A stretch of 64,000 nt of DNA from Apoderus coryli (GCA_911728435.2 OU452212.1:3726563-3790562); one strand, 5' to 3'; positions 27,547 to 42,500 are shown, counted from the stretch's first letter. The notes: generated by a model not told the origin, from the letters alone. Made by a program: numbers and translations.

Positions 27547-30500
27547 CTATGCTAGCTTGCTCGGTTGCCCTAGCAGTACTGCAATTTTATCGTATGCGTA
27601 ACGCATCTTTTCATACATTTTCTTTGTACATCCACTCTTTTCTATTGTGGCGAATCTAAATGTGCGGAATGATTTATCTTCTTCAATAAACGTGATTGCT
27701 GCCATCAAAGGACACATTATAATTTTTGTGTGATCACAGAAGTTCATCTGAAATGAAAATGTGAAACGATTTAATGTGTATGTTGCAAGCATTGCAATAT
27801 ATTTTTGAACATAAGGTATCATTGACTAATTCTTATTGCGATATGAAGTAAAGAGCACCAAAGCTTTAATGAGTGCTGATGATGGCTGGACTGATCATCG
27901 ACTTGTGCGTGCGATCCATCCTGCAAAACGACCATTGAAGGAAACCTAGGCGATAGCTTAATATCGAATGCCTAAAGAACAACCGAGCGAAACTGTGGTT
28001 CCAACAACACCTGCAGGCCAAGCTCTTGAATATCCAGATGATATTGAAGACCAACACTGGTCGTTATTTAGGTCAGCTGTGTTCTCTGCTGATGAGGAGA
28101 CGGTAGGCTTTGTGCGACGAAAACTAATGTTTCCCTCGGTTGTTCTTTAGGCATTCGATATTAAGCTATCCAATCCTGATGGATTGGTCGAAGAAAATGA
28201 TGAAGAGATACAAAGAGACACTAAGTGTAAAGCCCTCATCACCTGGCAAAATGACCGCAACTCATCATCAAAAGAGCGTCTCTTTCAAATGCTCGCACGA
28301 ATATCGTATCCACATCATTGAGCTTCAATCATCATTATCAGCATTCACTCGCTAATGAGCATGAATTATTCCAACTGAGGGATTTCTCTTGTGAACAGAC
28401 CGATCCTCGACCCGCAACTCTTGTCACAAAATTGACACACCCAATCACCACCATTTACCAGCTGTTGTAGGTGCACTGCCCCATCGATGCGTTGTCTCTC
28501 CTTTTCATGCTGTCTCTTCGCATCCTCATATCGTCGACGTTGTTCCTGAGGGCCCTCGTAAATGGTACGCCTTAATCTGGGTGGATCATTTGCGATCTGC
28601 TCCCAGTTGTTCACATCTACGCGACACTTCTTCATGTTGGTCTTGTACCTCTTTTGCTGCCCTCCCTGATTTCGTGAGCCGACCTTAAGCTGTGAATAAA
28701 GGATCCTCTTGGGAAGGCGTTCCGTTGGCATGCGGATTACGTGGCCAGTCCATCGCAGCTGGTGCTAAAACAACTAGCATTGAGGCGATGATTGTCAGGC
28801 ACTAACTACGATGGACTGGCCACGCTATCCGCATGCCGACGAAACGCGTTCCAAAAAGAATCCTCTATTCACAACTAAAAGTCGGCTCGCAAAATCAGGG
28901 AGGACAGCAAAAGAGGTACAAGGATGTTCTTAAGACCAACATAAAAAAGGGTGGCTTAAGATGTGAAGAACAATTGGGAGCAGATTGCGAACGCCCGACG
29001 GAGATGCAGGCGTACCATTTGCGACGTTTTGAAGAGCAGCGTCGACGACATGAGGATGCGAAAAGACAACTTCGAAATGAGAGACAAAGTATCGATGGGG
29101 CAGTGCACCTACAGCAGCTGGTAAATGATGGTGATTGGTGTGTCAGTTTTGTGACGAATTTGTGACTCTAGGATCGGTCTGTTTAGCCATCTTAGGGTTC
29201 ACAACAGAAATCCCTGACTTGGAATAATTCATAGTCGTTAGCGAGTGAATGCTGATGATGATGAATCCCTATTCCCGAAATACAATTTGTCCATAGAATG
29301 CTTCACAATAAAGTTAGGGAAGCCCTTATATCCCCAAAATAAAATAGACCGCTAACTCTATACGAGACCCCGATACTGTAATGTAATTCATACCACTGAG
29401 CACCTGAAGCGCTGCTATCGCCTCGAACGGTGGCTGTACTGCCCGTTGTTGTTACTAAAATTTCAATCTCAGCTGTTCATTATTTTGCTATTGTCCAATG
29501 ACAACTTCATCCAACAATAGATAAAATAAAATAGAAATTTAACACACACCCACGGTCTCTGGCACTACTCCGCATTTGTTAGACTATGTGCTTCGTAAGT
29601 TTTAAGGTATAAATCGGACTATAAGTATCGTAAGATCTTACCTGAACTGTGCCAGTACTTAATTGCATCAAAACACCGGAGGTGGATCTGCACCACTGAT
29701 GCAAATGTGGCGATCGTGAAACGTAATCAATTTCTTTAGCCACATGATCACCCGTTTTTACTAGATGTTCTCGCATATACCGACTGAAATAAGATAGCAA
29801 CCGCATTTTCTTCTCGTATTCCGATGGATACTTGTCTACTGTCATATAGACTTCCACTCCATTTTTATCTACATAGTGGACGTTACTGCAAAAAGAAAGG
29901 TTACTTCATATTTTTCAGTTTTATCTAATTTTGTATTTTATTTACTGTTTACCGGATAGCTTTAACATTTAACACACTAACTGTAGTTTATGAAATATAA
30001 TAATATTAAAAAAAAAAATTGTTTCCGCCCGGGATCGAACCGGGGACCTTCCGCGTGTTAGGCGGATGTGATAACCACTACACCACGGAAACAAGTAAAT
30101 GATACTGCGTATTTCCGAAATCCTTTTCTTTGGGAATCAGGTTAGGTGGAGAAATCTGATTTTTTTGACTTCAGGCAAAGACTAAGAATGAGTATAAGAC
30201 CCTTCACACATCCCCTCCTCCCTGGTCAAAGAAGCGACATCGCGTTCAGGGCAGTCTGCAGTGTTTCCCTTTACGCGTGACCTGTATTTGTGATTATGTT
30301 TACGTATAGAGTAACCGTTTTGCAAAGCGCCTTTTTATATCTTTAGTAGTACTAAATATCATGAATGTTTATTGCTGTCTTGTGGAAGTTTGTTGGTCTA
30401 GAGCAGGAAATCCAGGAATATCGTTTTTTCGATGTCCAAAAGCACCCGAAAGGTACCTACAAATTATATTATTTACCTTGCCATTTTTTAAAATGGATTA

Positions 30501-33500
30501 TAGATTATACTCGTATATATATTGTTGAGCCACATATTGCAGTATTGCCCGTTTAGAAGCACGTTAAATTAAATATTTTAAATAATTTTGTAAAAAGTAG
30601 ATTTAGTGAACACATAATAAAATTATAAAAGACAATATCCTGTATTTTTTAATCCATGCATTCCTCTGCAACCTTTACACTTCGAGACAAATTAATACAC
30701 TAAATTCCAAAAAAAATTTGCAAGTAGCTACAGGTAATTTGAATACGAATGGAGTGAATTTGTTAATAGTCTACCCAGTTAACTTTACCTAAAATATTAT
30801 ACCTTGATTAAAATAGTAATTTGACGCTGTTTTAATTGGTTATTCAATAATTCTGCTGGGTTTGAAAAAATATTGTTCTTACCTTAATATTTGTTTTTAT
30901 GGAAATTTTGATCTTTATTAATCTAATTGTATAAAAATAGCACACCGTTTTACCGAGTATAGCCGAACGTGAAAAGGGGATATAACATCACAACACTGGA
31001 TATTGTACTGAAATACTTTGAAATAGTTTGTCTCAATTTCTAAATTTTGATATTAGTATCATTTTAAGTACTTAAACATCTACTAGATAGATGAATTTTA
31101 TTTAATAATACATTTACTACTTATCCCTTTGATAAAGTTAATATTTCGCAAAAACTACTCATACTATCATGTTTATACTTAGACCAGTTAAACCCACTGA
31201 AAATTGCTATAAAACAATACATTTGTATTGTATTGTATCCCTACTGACAAGGTTAGACGCAGCACAAAATGTAATAGAATTAATTTTTGCAAAAATGGCG
31301 CATACTATTCCTTTTAGACTTGGACCAGTTAAAACTACTGACTTGTACCCTATCCAGGGGCGTTCATAGCTAAATTTGACCAAGTTCGACCCACCGGAAA
31401 TTTGAATATTTTTTTTGTTTTGTAAAAATTTCAAATACCATTAATTTGAACTTAACACCAGTTGAAACTACGTACCAACAACATTAAAAAATCGATCTTG
31501 GTAGTAGTAGTATCCGCCTTTTTTGCAAAACTGGTCCAAGTATAAACGTGATAGTATCCGCAGTAATTGCAAAAAATTAACTCTATTACATTTTCCGTTA
31601 GATCGGACTTTGCCAATTTTAACTATGAACGCCCCTGGATAGGGTTACAAGAAGGGTATTAGCTTTTGTCAGTAGTTTTAACTCGTCCATGTATAAACGT
31701 AATAGTATCCGCAGTAATTGCAAACAATGATTTCTATTAAATTTTCCGCTAAATCGGACTTTGTCAAATTGCCCCTGTATAGGGCTACAAAAATAGGCGC
31801 TCAGCGATAATTTTAGGAAGTAAACAAACGTAGTTTTTCTACGTTAAGACTTTTAAAAAGTTCTACAGTAGCACAAGACCGACTTAATGGTCTTGCCCTT
31901 TTATGTATTCACCGAAATATTGATTTAGATGTAGAACGCATTATTGATAGATTTGCTATGCAAAAACGAAAACTTGTTTTTGTTTTGTAAATGTATATGT
32001 TAGGGTTAAAATGCTTCCTTTGTTAATTTGTAAACTAGCTGGATTGTTTTATAAACTAGCTGGATAGTTTACATAAGAGCAGGGTAACAGCTTTACCCGT
32101 AACATATACAAGTTTAATCATTAGGTTGACTTAAGTTTATTATTTTTTATTTTATCGATCTTATTTAATATATTATTATCAGTCTGTTTGTGTATTATTT
32201 ACAGATACCTAGATCACTTTCAACTATATGGGAAATACTTTTATATTTTGACGCCTACCACGTTCAGCCATACTCTGTAAAACACATATTACCTAATATA
32301 TTCACTTACATATTATTTGGTAACATAATCAGTCTTGTAGCATCATTAAACATTACACCAACACCCTCGTCTGACAATTGATATCCGAAACCGTACTTAT
32401 CCGAATAGTCCACCCATTTGGACACCCATACCATGGGTTGAGCAGCGGGATCTGTCATTTCATCGCTGATTTTCACCATGGAAGGATGTTTGGCTCTTAA
32501 TACCTTCAAACAAATAAAGCATTAATGGTCAACTTCGATATGTCTATATATATTAGCGGAGGAATTAGAATAAAGATACGACATTCATATTTCGAAAACA
32601 ATGTGTGTGTAGGTCTGTCTTTATTCGAAAGATGGATAATAGTCATGTGCATAGAATGCATGGAAAAAAGAGACTATCTAATCAAATTGAAAGTCGATCA
32701 CATTATATAAATAAGAAATTTTAATAAAATTAGTATGGGCTCTGTCGCATCGATAAGTATGCCTTGTGGACATTCTTGGACCAGAAGAAGAAGAAAGTTT
32801 TGGAGTAGATGGACAATCAATACAATTGTGAAGTATTTTATACAAAAATCTTGCCAAACCACGTCTTATTTTAAAGCTTTACACATAAATTCTTCCAATA
32901 AAATACTAATAAGAGATCTCATATGTCATAAAATATGCCGTCAATTTTAAAACAAAATTACTTCAAAAATTTGTGTTGCACGTTTTCACTTATTGATCGA
33001 TTATGGCATTCATAGTATGAATCCACACAAACAGTATACTAGCCTCGAACCGAAATATGCATAGTAAAGCATTCCTAACAAAAACTTGCTTCAGAATTCA
33101 AGGCAGCTCTACCAGCTTTCAACACTGTCTGCCATGAGAAAATGCTAAAAAAGTTATTTAGCAGATAAAAAGCAATAACATTGCCGAAATATAGAGCTGT
33201 GAAGTTTGCAGTGCTACTTATTATAGTTACATAAATGATCTTCTGAATGTTGGCCTCAGGAGTACGGTGGTGAACTTTGCAAACGACACAGTTCTGTTCT
33301 GGATGGCAAAAACTTGACAGAATGCAAAGTATCAAATTGAGATATATTTCGTGACATTTAAAAATTGATTCCAACAAATCATTACAAAAAAAATAGCATG
33401 ATCGAGGCTATAATTAGTAGCAGCCATGACCAAAACCACAGCATACATACAGCAAAACGACTATACTGTCGGCACTTAGAAGTGGGAAAGTTTGAGCTCC

Positions 33501-36500
33501 GTGAACTTTACATTACAGCTACAGTGCGTATGTACACGAAAAAACAAACGGGCGAACGGATTCATAGACTGCTAAGAATATATGCAGCAGCATACACTCG
33601 TACTTTTGATTCTGGACAGAGTGATTTTGCTGTATGTATGTGCCAAAACCACACACATAAGCACTTTTAGTGCTTCGGCGGTTACTATCAACGATCGTGT
33701 CACAATCACCCCAGCTGACTTTAGTTTGGAAAGGATATCCCCTAATGACACATCGCTCAACTAAGCTGAATTGTGAAAGGACATTCCACAGCATTAAAGG
33801 GGTATCGTTCATTTTGTATTTCAAAAATTAACAAAAAATTACCATAGAAAAATCTCTTACATTCAATATATCTTAAATTCTAACCTCTCTCAGTCAATAT
33901 AGTGAATCCCGCTAAATTAATGACAGTTAAGTTACCAAAATTGTATGCGCGTTCATACAAATTTTACCACACACGTATATTACATATCTACCAAATAAAA
34001 TACTATCGTCTTCGTTTTCGAGAGATGCGCAGATGCTCCCATGGGATAATACGGATAGGTTTCCTGAATTGAATGATAGAGTCGAATTTTTAAATAGTTC
34101 TATTTTGTTTTTGTTTGATATTCACGCACCAGTTAAAACTATAGAAACTAGGCGTTCCCATCGGCCCTACATTACATACACTATCAAAAAAATGATCGCT
34201 CTGAAACATAAAGCCCACAAAAAATATCTGGAAGATAGAGCAATTTCGTCACGGCAATACTATATCCAAGTAAGAAATTGCATAAAAAATGCCATCAAAG
34301 CCGAAAAGAAAGCATATCTACAGCTGAAGATGAGGGAATGCGGTTCGGATTCCGGAGCTCTCTGGAGGAATGTCCCACGCGGCGAAGGACTTTGAATGGT
34401 TTGCCGGGCGACTTGCTGGTTCCTGACATAATGAACAATTATTTTCTTCACGCGGCCGGTGATTCTCGGGTGAGTGCGGGTAATGAGGCCGTTTTTCGGT
34501 TTTGGGATATAGACGATGAGGACATTCTTGAGGGTGTGAGGCATATAAAATCTGAGTCATATGGTGTTGATAGCATTAATATAGGAATGCTGATAACTGT
34601 ATTTTTATTTGATTAAATTAACGGGATACCCCAATTATATTTACAACAAATTTCTTATATACATGACAGTACCTAAGTCAAAATAAACAAATTCATAATA
34701 AATTCAAGATCTGTTATTAGTTCTACTCAATACAACAATTAATTAAATTGCCTCATTCTATTACTTATGTTATAAATATTTTCAATGACTCTGGTGTTTT
34801 TCCTGATATATGGAAGTCGGCTGATGTTCTGCCATTGCCGAAGACATCTTGCCCGGAATCTTATAATGATCTCAGACCGATCTCTATTTTATCAGCTTTG
34901 TTGTTTGTAAGGTTTTTGAGCGTATAGTCGGCAAGCAGGTGAGGGGCTATCTGGATGAATTTTCTATTCTATCTGTTGTCCAGTCTGGATTCCGCGAAAA
35001 ACATAGCATTACCACAGCATTGCTGAGGGTGGTCGACGACATAGCGAGTGCAATGCATAAATCGCAACTTGCTTTATTGGATCAAAGCAAGGCTTTTGAT
35101 CTGGTCAACTTCAAGCTGCTAATTAGAAAGCTAAAATATCTTGGTTTTTGATGATGCATCGCTGGATTGGTTTCGAAGTTATCTGACAAATAGGAGACAA
35201 AGAGTTAAGCTTGGTCTGACGAACTATTCGGGGTTTTGCGTGACGAAAAGTCCCCCAGGGTAGCATTTTGGGCCCAGTCCTGTTCCTGATTTTTACATTC
35301 GATGTGACGTCGGTCCTGAACTGCTCGAGACTGCGTATGTTTGCGGATGATATACAGTTTTATATGCCTTTTACTTTATTGCATGCAGAGTATGCTGTGA
35401 ATAGGTTGAATTCGGATCTGCGAAGCTTCTTAGAGTGGTGCAGCGACAATGGCCTGCGAATAAACCCTAAGAAATCGGTAGCTTTATGCTTCGGTTGCGA
35501 TAGGTAAAGAATTTTAATCTTGCTATAAATAACGAAAATATCGCATGGGTAGAGAAGTCGCGAAATCTTGGTTTGATTATGGATAATTTAAAGTTCAGCG
35601 ATGATTGTAATGTCGTCTATCGGAATTCTTTCTTTAACCTTAAGTGCCTTTATCATTTGAAAAATTTACTTGATGAGTCTACGAAATTGAGGCTGATCAA
35701 GGCGCTTATTTATCCAAATATAGATTATTGCTCGCAGGTCTACTATCGTCAGAGGGTGCAGAATGCCTGTGTTAGGTTTATTTGTGACGTCCCATACAGA
35801 CACCATATTACTCTAATTTTGGAACGGTTGCACGAACCTAAGATACATTTCCGTTTAGAATATATGTTCCTAGTTTTACTTCATAAAACTTATAATAGTC
35901 ATACACCTTTATATTTGTAGAATTTGTTAAGTAGGAGTTCAGCTGTACACAGTGTTAATGTTCGTACAGATTCATTTAACATACCTCAACATGCCACTGT
36001 TAAATTCGAGGGATCTTTTTCATATGTAGCACCCTCACTGTTAAATAGAGTGCAGGACTAACTTGATGTAGCGTTAGCAGCTTTTAAGCGACATTTAAGA
36101 TTGTTGTTTTTTAATCATGCTTAGTTGATTGTGTTATAGTTGCGTAGTAACAATAATAAATTAAGTAACACTTTTTTTTTTCATAGTTGTTACGGTAGAG
36201 TGGAGGAATGGCAATTTGGTTATGAGTGTATTGTTGTATTGTAATTCTAATTGATTAAGTAACGCTTTTTTTGTACATAATTGTTAAGGGGTAGAGTGGA
36301 AGAATGGCATTTGCCAAATCTCTGTCTTTTTGTGCAAATGTAATAACTTATATTTGACAATAAATCATTTATTTATTACCTTTGATAAAAGGCTTTTAAG
36401 TTGCGTAAAGTTCTCGCGGTCATCAAATGTTTCTAATGAAGGTTTAGCACCAGTAAGTCCAGCAGCAATTGAATCATGTTTAGCAGGCGATAATATCACT

Positions 36501-39500
36501 TCAACACCTGAAAAGTGACAAAAACAGAAATATTAGAAAAATTAATGAGAGAAATTTCAAATTAAGACTAAATAATATGTATTTAACAAAGAGCCTTTTA
36601 ATATCCAATTATTTACATGATTTTTATTCGACGAGAACTGACAGATGCATGGCATAACAGAAATTGACGAATTCGTTGCGCTCGTCAGTTCCGTCAAAAT
36701 CATTAAGGCCCATTCTACACGAACCACAAACGGCGACCGGTTAGTCGCTCAGTCGCTTGAAAATTTTGCCCATTCTATACGAGCGTGTAGACGCGCCGCG
36801 TCTTTGTAGCGCGTATAACCGGCGAGTGAAACGCGACCCATTCTAGACTAGCGACAAAACGCCTCATATTCCTTCCCGTACAAGTTGGGTGTATCGCTGT
36901 TCACCAATTAACGTTATTAAGTTTGTTGACCAAAAAACGTAAAAAAGACGTTGGTGGGTACACCCTGTTGGTCCAGTCTTCAAACATTGCTTCTGCTACT
37001 TTCACCCAACACCTAGCATTCACATCCCTATTACAATAATCCTTACTTTTAATATAATATAGAGGAGGTCGCCGGAGAACGGCGTGTCATTCTACATGTA
37101 GCTACTTGCAGGCGTCTGGCCGGCCTCTTTGCAAACAAGATGTTTGACATTGAAAGATTTATTTGTCGAGAATCAACCTCCTCTAAATTATATTAAAAGT
37201 AAGGATTATTGTAATAGGGATGTGAAAGCTAGGTGTTGGCTGAAAGTAGCAACGTCTTTTTGTACGTTTTTTGGCCAACAAACTTAATAACGTTAATTGG
37301 TGAACAGCGATGCACCCAACTTGTACGGGATCCATAGCAAATATGAGGCGTTTTGTCGCTAGTCTTGAAAGGGTCGCGTTTCACTCGCCGGTTATACGCG
37401 CTACAAAGACGCGGCGTCTACACGCTCGTATAGAATGGGCCTAAATTACTATAATTTTGTGTGCAGCCGACAATGAGGCGGTGTTATCGTTTCTAGACTT
37501 TTAGTTGCAGAAATGCAAAAAAAATATGTTCAAAAAGTCTCAGCATTTTTTTTTTCAAGGTTCACATTTTTTTTAATTGTGTAGTTGTTTTTTTTTTAAG
37601 TAATAAACAAGACAACTCGCTCTCCATCTCCACCTCGGTCAAACACACTCTTGTATGCCTGGGACATATTCCTCAAGTTGGCATCAACCTAATCACAAAT
37701 ATCGACCTGCTTTTGTGTATAGAAGACGCATACTAGTGGAAACACATAAGTACTCCCAATACCACCACACATCTCACCGCAAACAAACCGATACAGTTAA
37801 TGTATGGTAAGGACAGCAGTAAAAATAGAAGACTAGGAATATAATGCAAAAAACACCCAGGAGATTACGTGTTCGGCGGCCGAAGCATATATCCTGGTGC
37901 CTTTCCTGCGGAAAAAAGAAATGATTTTATTTGATTTCAAATATATTATACACATATTTATGTGTGCTATAAGCAATTTATTCCAGATTAACAATGTTAT
38001 GAGTTCCAACGGAAGTCTTTGGGACTTGATATTCGTGCGGCATGAGTCAATTTCCGTAAATGTTAGTAGGGACGACATATTGATTCATCATCCGCCGTTA
38101 AATTTCCATTTAGATAGGATCACTTTGCAGAATGACGCGAGCGAGCCTCAACTTCAGAGCGTCTTTTATGATGTCAAATCAGTTTGTCATTTGAGGTCCT
38201 TGGGTATGTTTCATGGGATCTTATACTGATGAGATGTGCGGTATATACGATATCCTCTTCGTTCCAAAAAAATGGTGTGAAACGGAAAATTTACAAGGTC
38301 GTTTTCTCCTCACTTAAAGCGCTGCACCTACCGGAATTCAAATCCACTGGTGACGAGTCAGACTATAGCGATTTTTCCGGATTGCGTTCTGAATGCAAGC
38401 GACTTTCTAAAGAGTGTTACAGAGTTTTCATAGCTCACACTGAGTATAATTACCCGCATAACCCGCAAAGTGAGTAACATGCGTCCTGTGAAAATGTTCT
38501 GGAATGACCAAAGAGTAGTTATCGGCTGTGAGTATTTCACATCCGGTTATTCCGATCATGACTTTAGCGGCATTTCAGATTGTGTGATATCGATTTCAAA
38601 TAAATATACACTGATTTAGCTGCTCTAGCTGTGAATAAGGGAGCTGACCCGGACGAAATTCCACCAATTTTTCTTCGTATTTATGCTATCTTGACTAGAC
38701 CACTCCATCTGATTTTTCACAAATCATTGAGTACTGGATTCTTCCATGATTATTGACAGTCTACCTTCATAACACAATTTTTAACGAGGACGATAAATCT
38801 GATGTTTCAAACTACTGGCTGTATTCTTATTCACAGTTTAAAAAAGCTCAAAACAGTGTTTAACGTTATATTTTGTATAACCTCGGACATCCTCCAGGGA
38901 TGAATGCTATTTTTGATTTCAATAATATCGAATTTTTCAAAGATTTTCGAAACGGTATTGCAAAACAAATTATTTAATCAAGTTAAAAACCTCATATTGT
39001 GGGAACAGCACGGGTTTTTTCAAAAGAGATCGACGGTATCTAACATCGTAGAATTTCTGCAGGCTACCTATCCCGCCCTTGGAAAAGGACTACAGATTGA
39101 CGCCATATATACTGACTTTTCAAAAGCATTTGATAGGATGGATCATCCAATAATGCAACTTAAAATGAAAAATGTCGGCTTCACCCATAATCTAATAAAG
39201 TTTTTCCAATCATATTTATGCTCACGCAGGCTGTATGTCGAATATAACGGGTTCAGATCACATGATTTCACTGCGACCAGCGGAGCGCCCCAGGGAAGTA
39301 ATCTCGCGCCCTTATTGTTCGCCATATACATAAATGACATTACACAAAATATTGGGAGTGAATGTCTGTTGTTTGCCGATGACTTGAAGTTGTTTCGTGT
39401 TATTGAAAACTTGCAGGACTGTCAGGATCTACAGACCGATTTGAACCGCCTCGTAATATGGTGTACACAAAATTGAATTCCACTAAACATAGACAAATGT

Positions 39501-42500
39501 AAGTATGTGAGCTTTTGCAAGGGGAGGAATATTCTTGAGATGAATTATAGTGTGGATGGGGCGGCCTTGGGGAGATGCGAGGTTGTCAGAGATCTTGGAG
39601 TTTGGGTTGATAGTGATTTGTCCTTTAACCATCATGTGGAGCGAATTGTGAATGATACTATTCGAATTTTGGGTTTTATTGTTCGCTCTACTGTGGGTTT
39701 CAAAAGCGTGCCTTGTCTTGTGTCACTATACAACTCACTAATTAGACCTAAATTGGAATATGCGTCGGTTGTTTGGTCCCCTATATATTAGGTGCATATA
39801 AATAAAATAGAAGCTGTCCAACGAAAATTTTTAAAACATATTTATTTTAAAGTTAATGGCCACTTTCCCTACAGAGGATATAGTCATGAAACGTTGCTAA
39901 AAACATTCGGATTTCAATATCTAAACTATCGCAGAATTTATTCGTATCAGGTCTTCTTATTTAAGATTATTCATGCCATGATTGACTGTCCTCGTCTTTT
40001 GCAACATATCAATATAAATGCTCCCCAACATAATGCAAGTAATAGCAACATATCTCGAGTACCTCAAGCACACACTAACTATGAGGGTAGAGCGCCGGTT
40101 TACAGAGCTTGCAGTTTATCCAATTATCATAAAATACACAGATTTGTTGACTTTTTCAATGAAAATTTTAACACTTTCAAGCGTCAGTTGCACGAATATC
40201 TAACTAGTTTAAACTTATAATTCTTATATTTTTTAGATTCATGTTGAGAAGGGAATGATTTTTTTTTTACTCAAGATATGGGGTGGCGTGGCTTGTCAGC
40301 TTAGCGTACTCTTGGTTTTGTATTAATAATAATTAGTGTATTTTTTATTTTGTTCTTATTCGTAGTGTAGTCAATATTTGGTGTTATATTTAAGTCTATA
40401 AATTGCATAGAATTATTATTTTTAAGTTGAAACATTGTAATTGTCTTGTAATTGGGTGTAAACCTGTTAGACATTAAAAATTTATTTATTTATTATTTAT
40501 CTAGAAACACACGGGCCGTCCCATATTTCGTGAGCCTTTTCATAGGTCGCATTATGCCTCAAGTTCTTTTCTGACTAGAGTTCCGGCTCTAGCAAATCGT
40601 TTCTAGCAGCAGCTTGATTTTTTCGGCGCCTCGCGAATCGTGAATACCAAAGTAAAAATAATGTTGCATTGTAATTCAATTCGGACTCTGTTTTAAATTT
40701 AAACAAAATACGCGTTTTTGTAAAAGCCAATAAGTTTGTCTGCTATGCCACAAAATCATGTCCAAGTACATAAAATTGAGATATCTGAGAATAATTCTAG
40801 GATACTGTCAACAAACACATCTATGATTTCTACACCGAACTTATACTTTTACTTACTGTTTAATAATAATTTATTCTGTGCAAAGGCAACGTAAATTAAA
40901 TTAAGATATTCTGTGAGTTACTTACTTTGATTGACTTCAGACAATGGTCTCCTTAAACCACTTTCTAAGACACCAAATCGTGGCGCCATAGTCAGACAGC
41001 TTACTGGTAATGAGGTAGGACAATGACCAATTCTAATAAATTCATGTACTAAAAGTTGATCCACCTTTGGGCGACTTTTCGGCATAGGTTGCAACATAAT
41101 CATAATCATGTGTTTGGCAGCACTGGATACTGTTGTTGAAATTCTGAATTAAATATTAATATTTAAGCTCATATAACTCTCTTTTCTTTTCAAATGTAAT
41201 CGAACACACCATGTTCGTAAACAAGGACAAAAGGTCTAATAATTTCCTCACAATTTATTTAATTGCATCCGGTGTCGGGTCTACTGAGACCCTTCTTCAG
41301 GCATAACTACAATCAAAACAAATATATACAGGGTGTTTCGTAAACAATGGGAAATCGTGACTCTGGAGATTCCCCATACGATTTCATGAGGCTTGAGCAA
41401 AACATAACTTATATAAATGTTGATAGTTTACGGTTAGGGTAGGGTTCCTTCAGAACTTAAGAAACGTAATGTTTAAGTAGTTTAGGGATAGTGGATTTAG
41501 GTCCAATAAAACACCAACTTTCAGAACTGCCAGTTCTGAAAGTTGGTGTTTTATTGGACCTAAATCCACTATCCCTAAACTAGTTATATACGAAGGTCGT
41601 AATTTAACATATTGTAATGTTTAAGGCACTATGACCGTTCTCAAAATGTAAAGTTTAACCTATATATACAGTTTTTTGTGGGCCGCTCATGAACCCTCGA
41701 CATTATGTATATCGAATTCTAAAAAGTGAGGCAAATTTTTTCAATACAATAAAAATTAAAACGTTAAATCAATTGTCCACCGCCTAACCTAATACACTTT
41801 TCAAAACGTTTCTGTAAGGAGATTGGTATGTTACGATAAAGTTGTTTTTTAAAATATTATAAGGTTCCAAAATGTGCCACAATAAATTCATCCTGAGAAT
41901 TACTTGTCTCTTTGTAGACCATATCTTTCATATGAAACCATATCGCTATGTTAAACGGATAGAAACCTGGACACCTCGAGGTCCAACGAAATTCACTTCT
42001 ACGACCAATCCATGCCCGAGAAAAATTTCCATCCAAAAATTCGCGCATTAGCCCTTCTTAGGCTTCTAGATTTATTGGCTTATCTCAAGGAGTTTATTAA
42101 GATTGTGTTGTAAAAACAATACAGAGGCCCGTTTAAAGTTGGAGCTAGTCTAAACGGACCAATAAAAACACGAAATTACCCCACACCAAACATTTCACAG
42201 CTAATGGATTTGTAGACTAATAATTGGATGTTTTTATAATTTAACATGTCCCGCCCCATCGATAAATAAAATAGAACTTAAAAATGCGGCTCAGCATTAA
42301 ATTGGGCGAATTGCAACCCAGCAAGAAGATTTCGCGGTAGTAATTTTGTACAGAAATGTAATGATAGGGATGAAGATTCTCTTTGTGCAGTATGTTCCAT
42401 ACCGAGTAATAGAGGCTTTACTTTCGAAACATGCACGATAACTTCTTCTTGTAGAACAAAATTTATTATTTCTAAAGATCGTGATATCTTTCCCCAAGCA

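Noticed and set aside
33519..33824. Overlapping frames on both strands in polo intron 5
   Set aside because: They shadow each other, have no motif, and lie in decayed repeat DNA.
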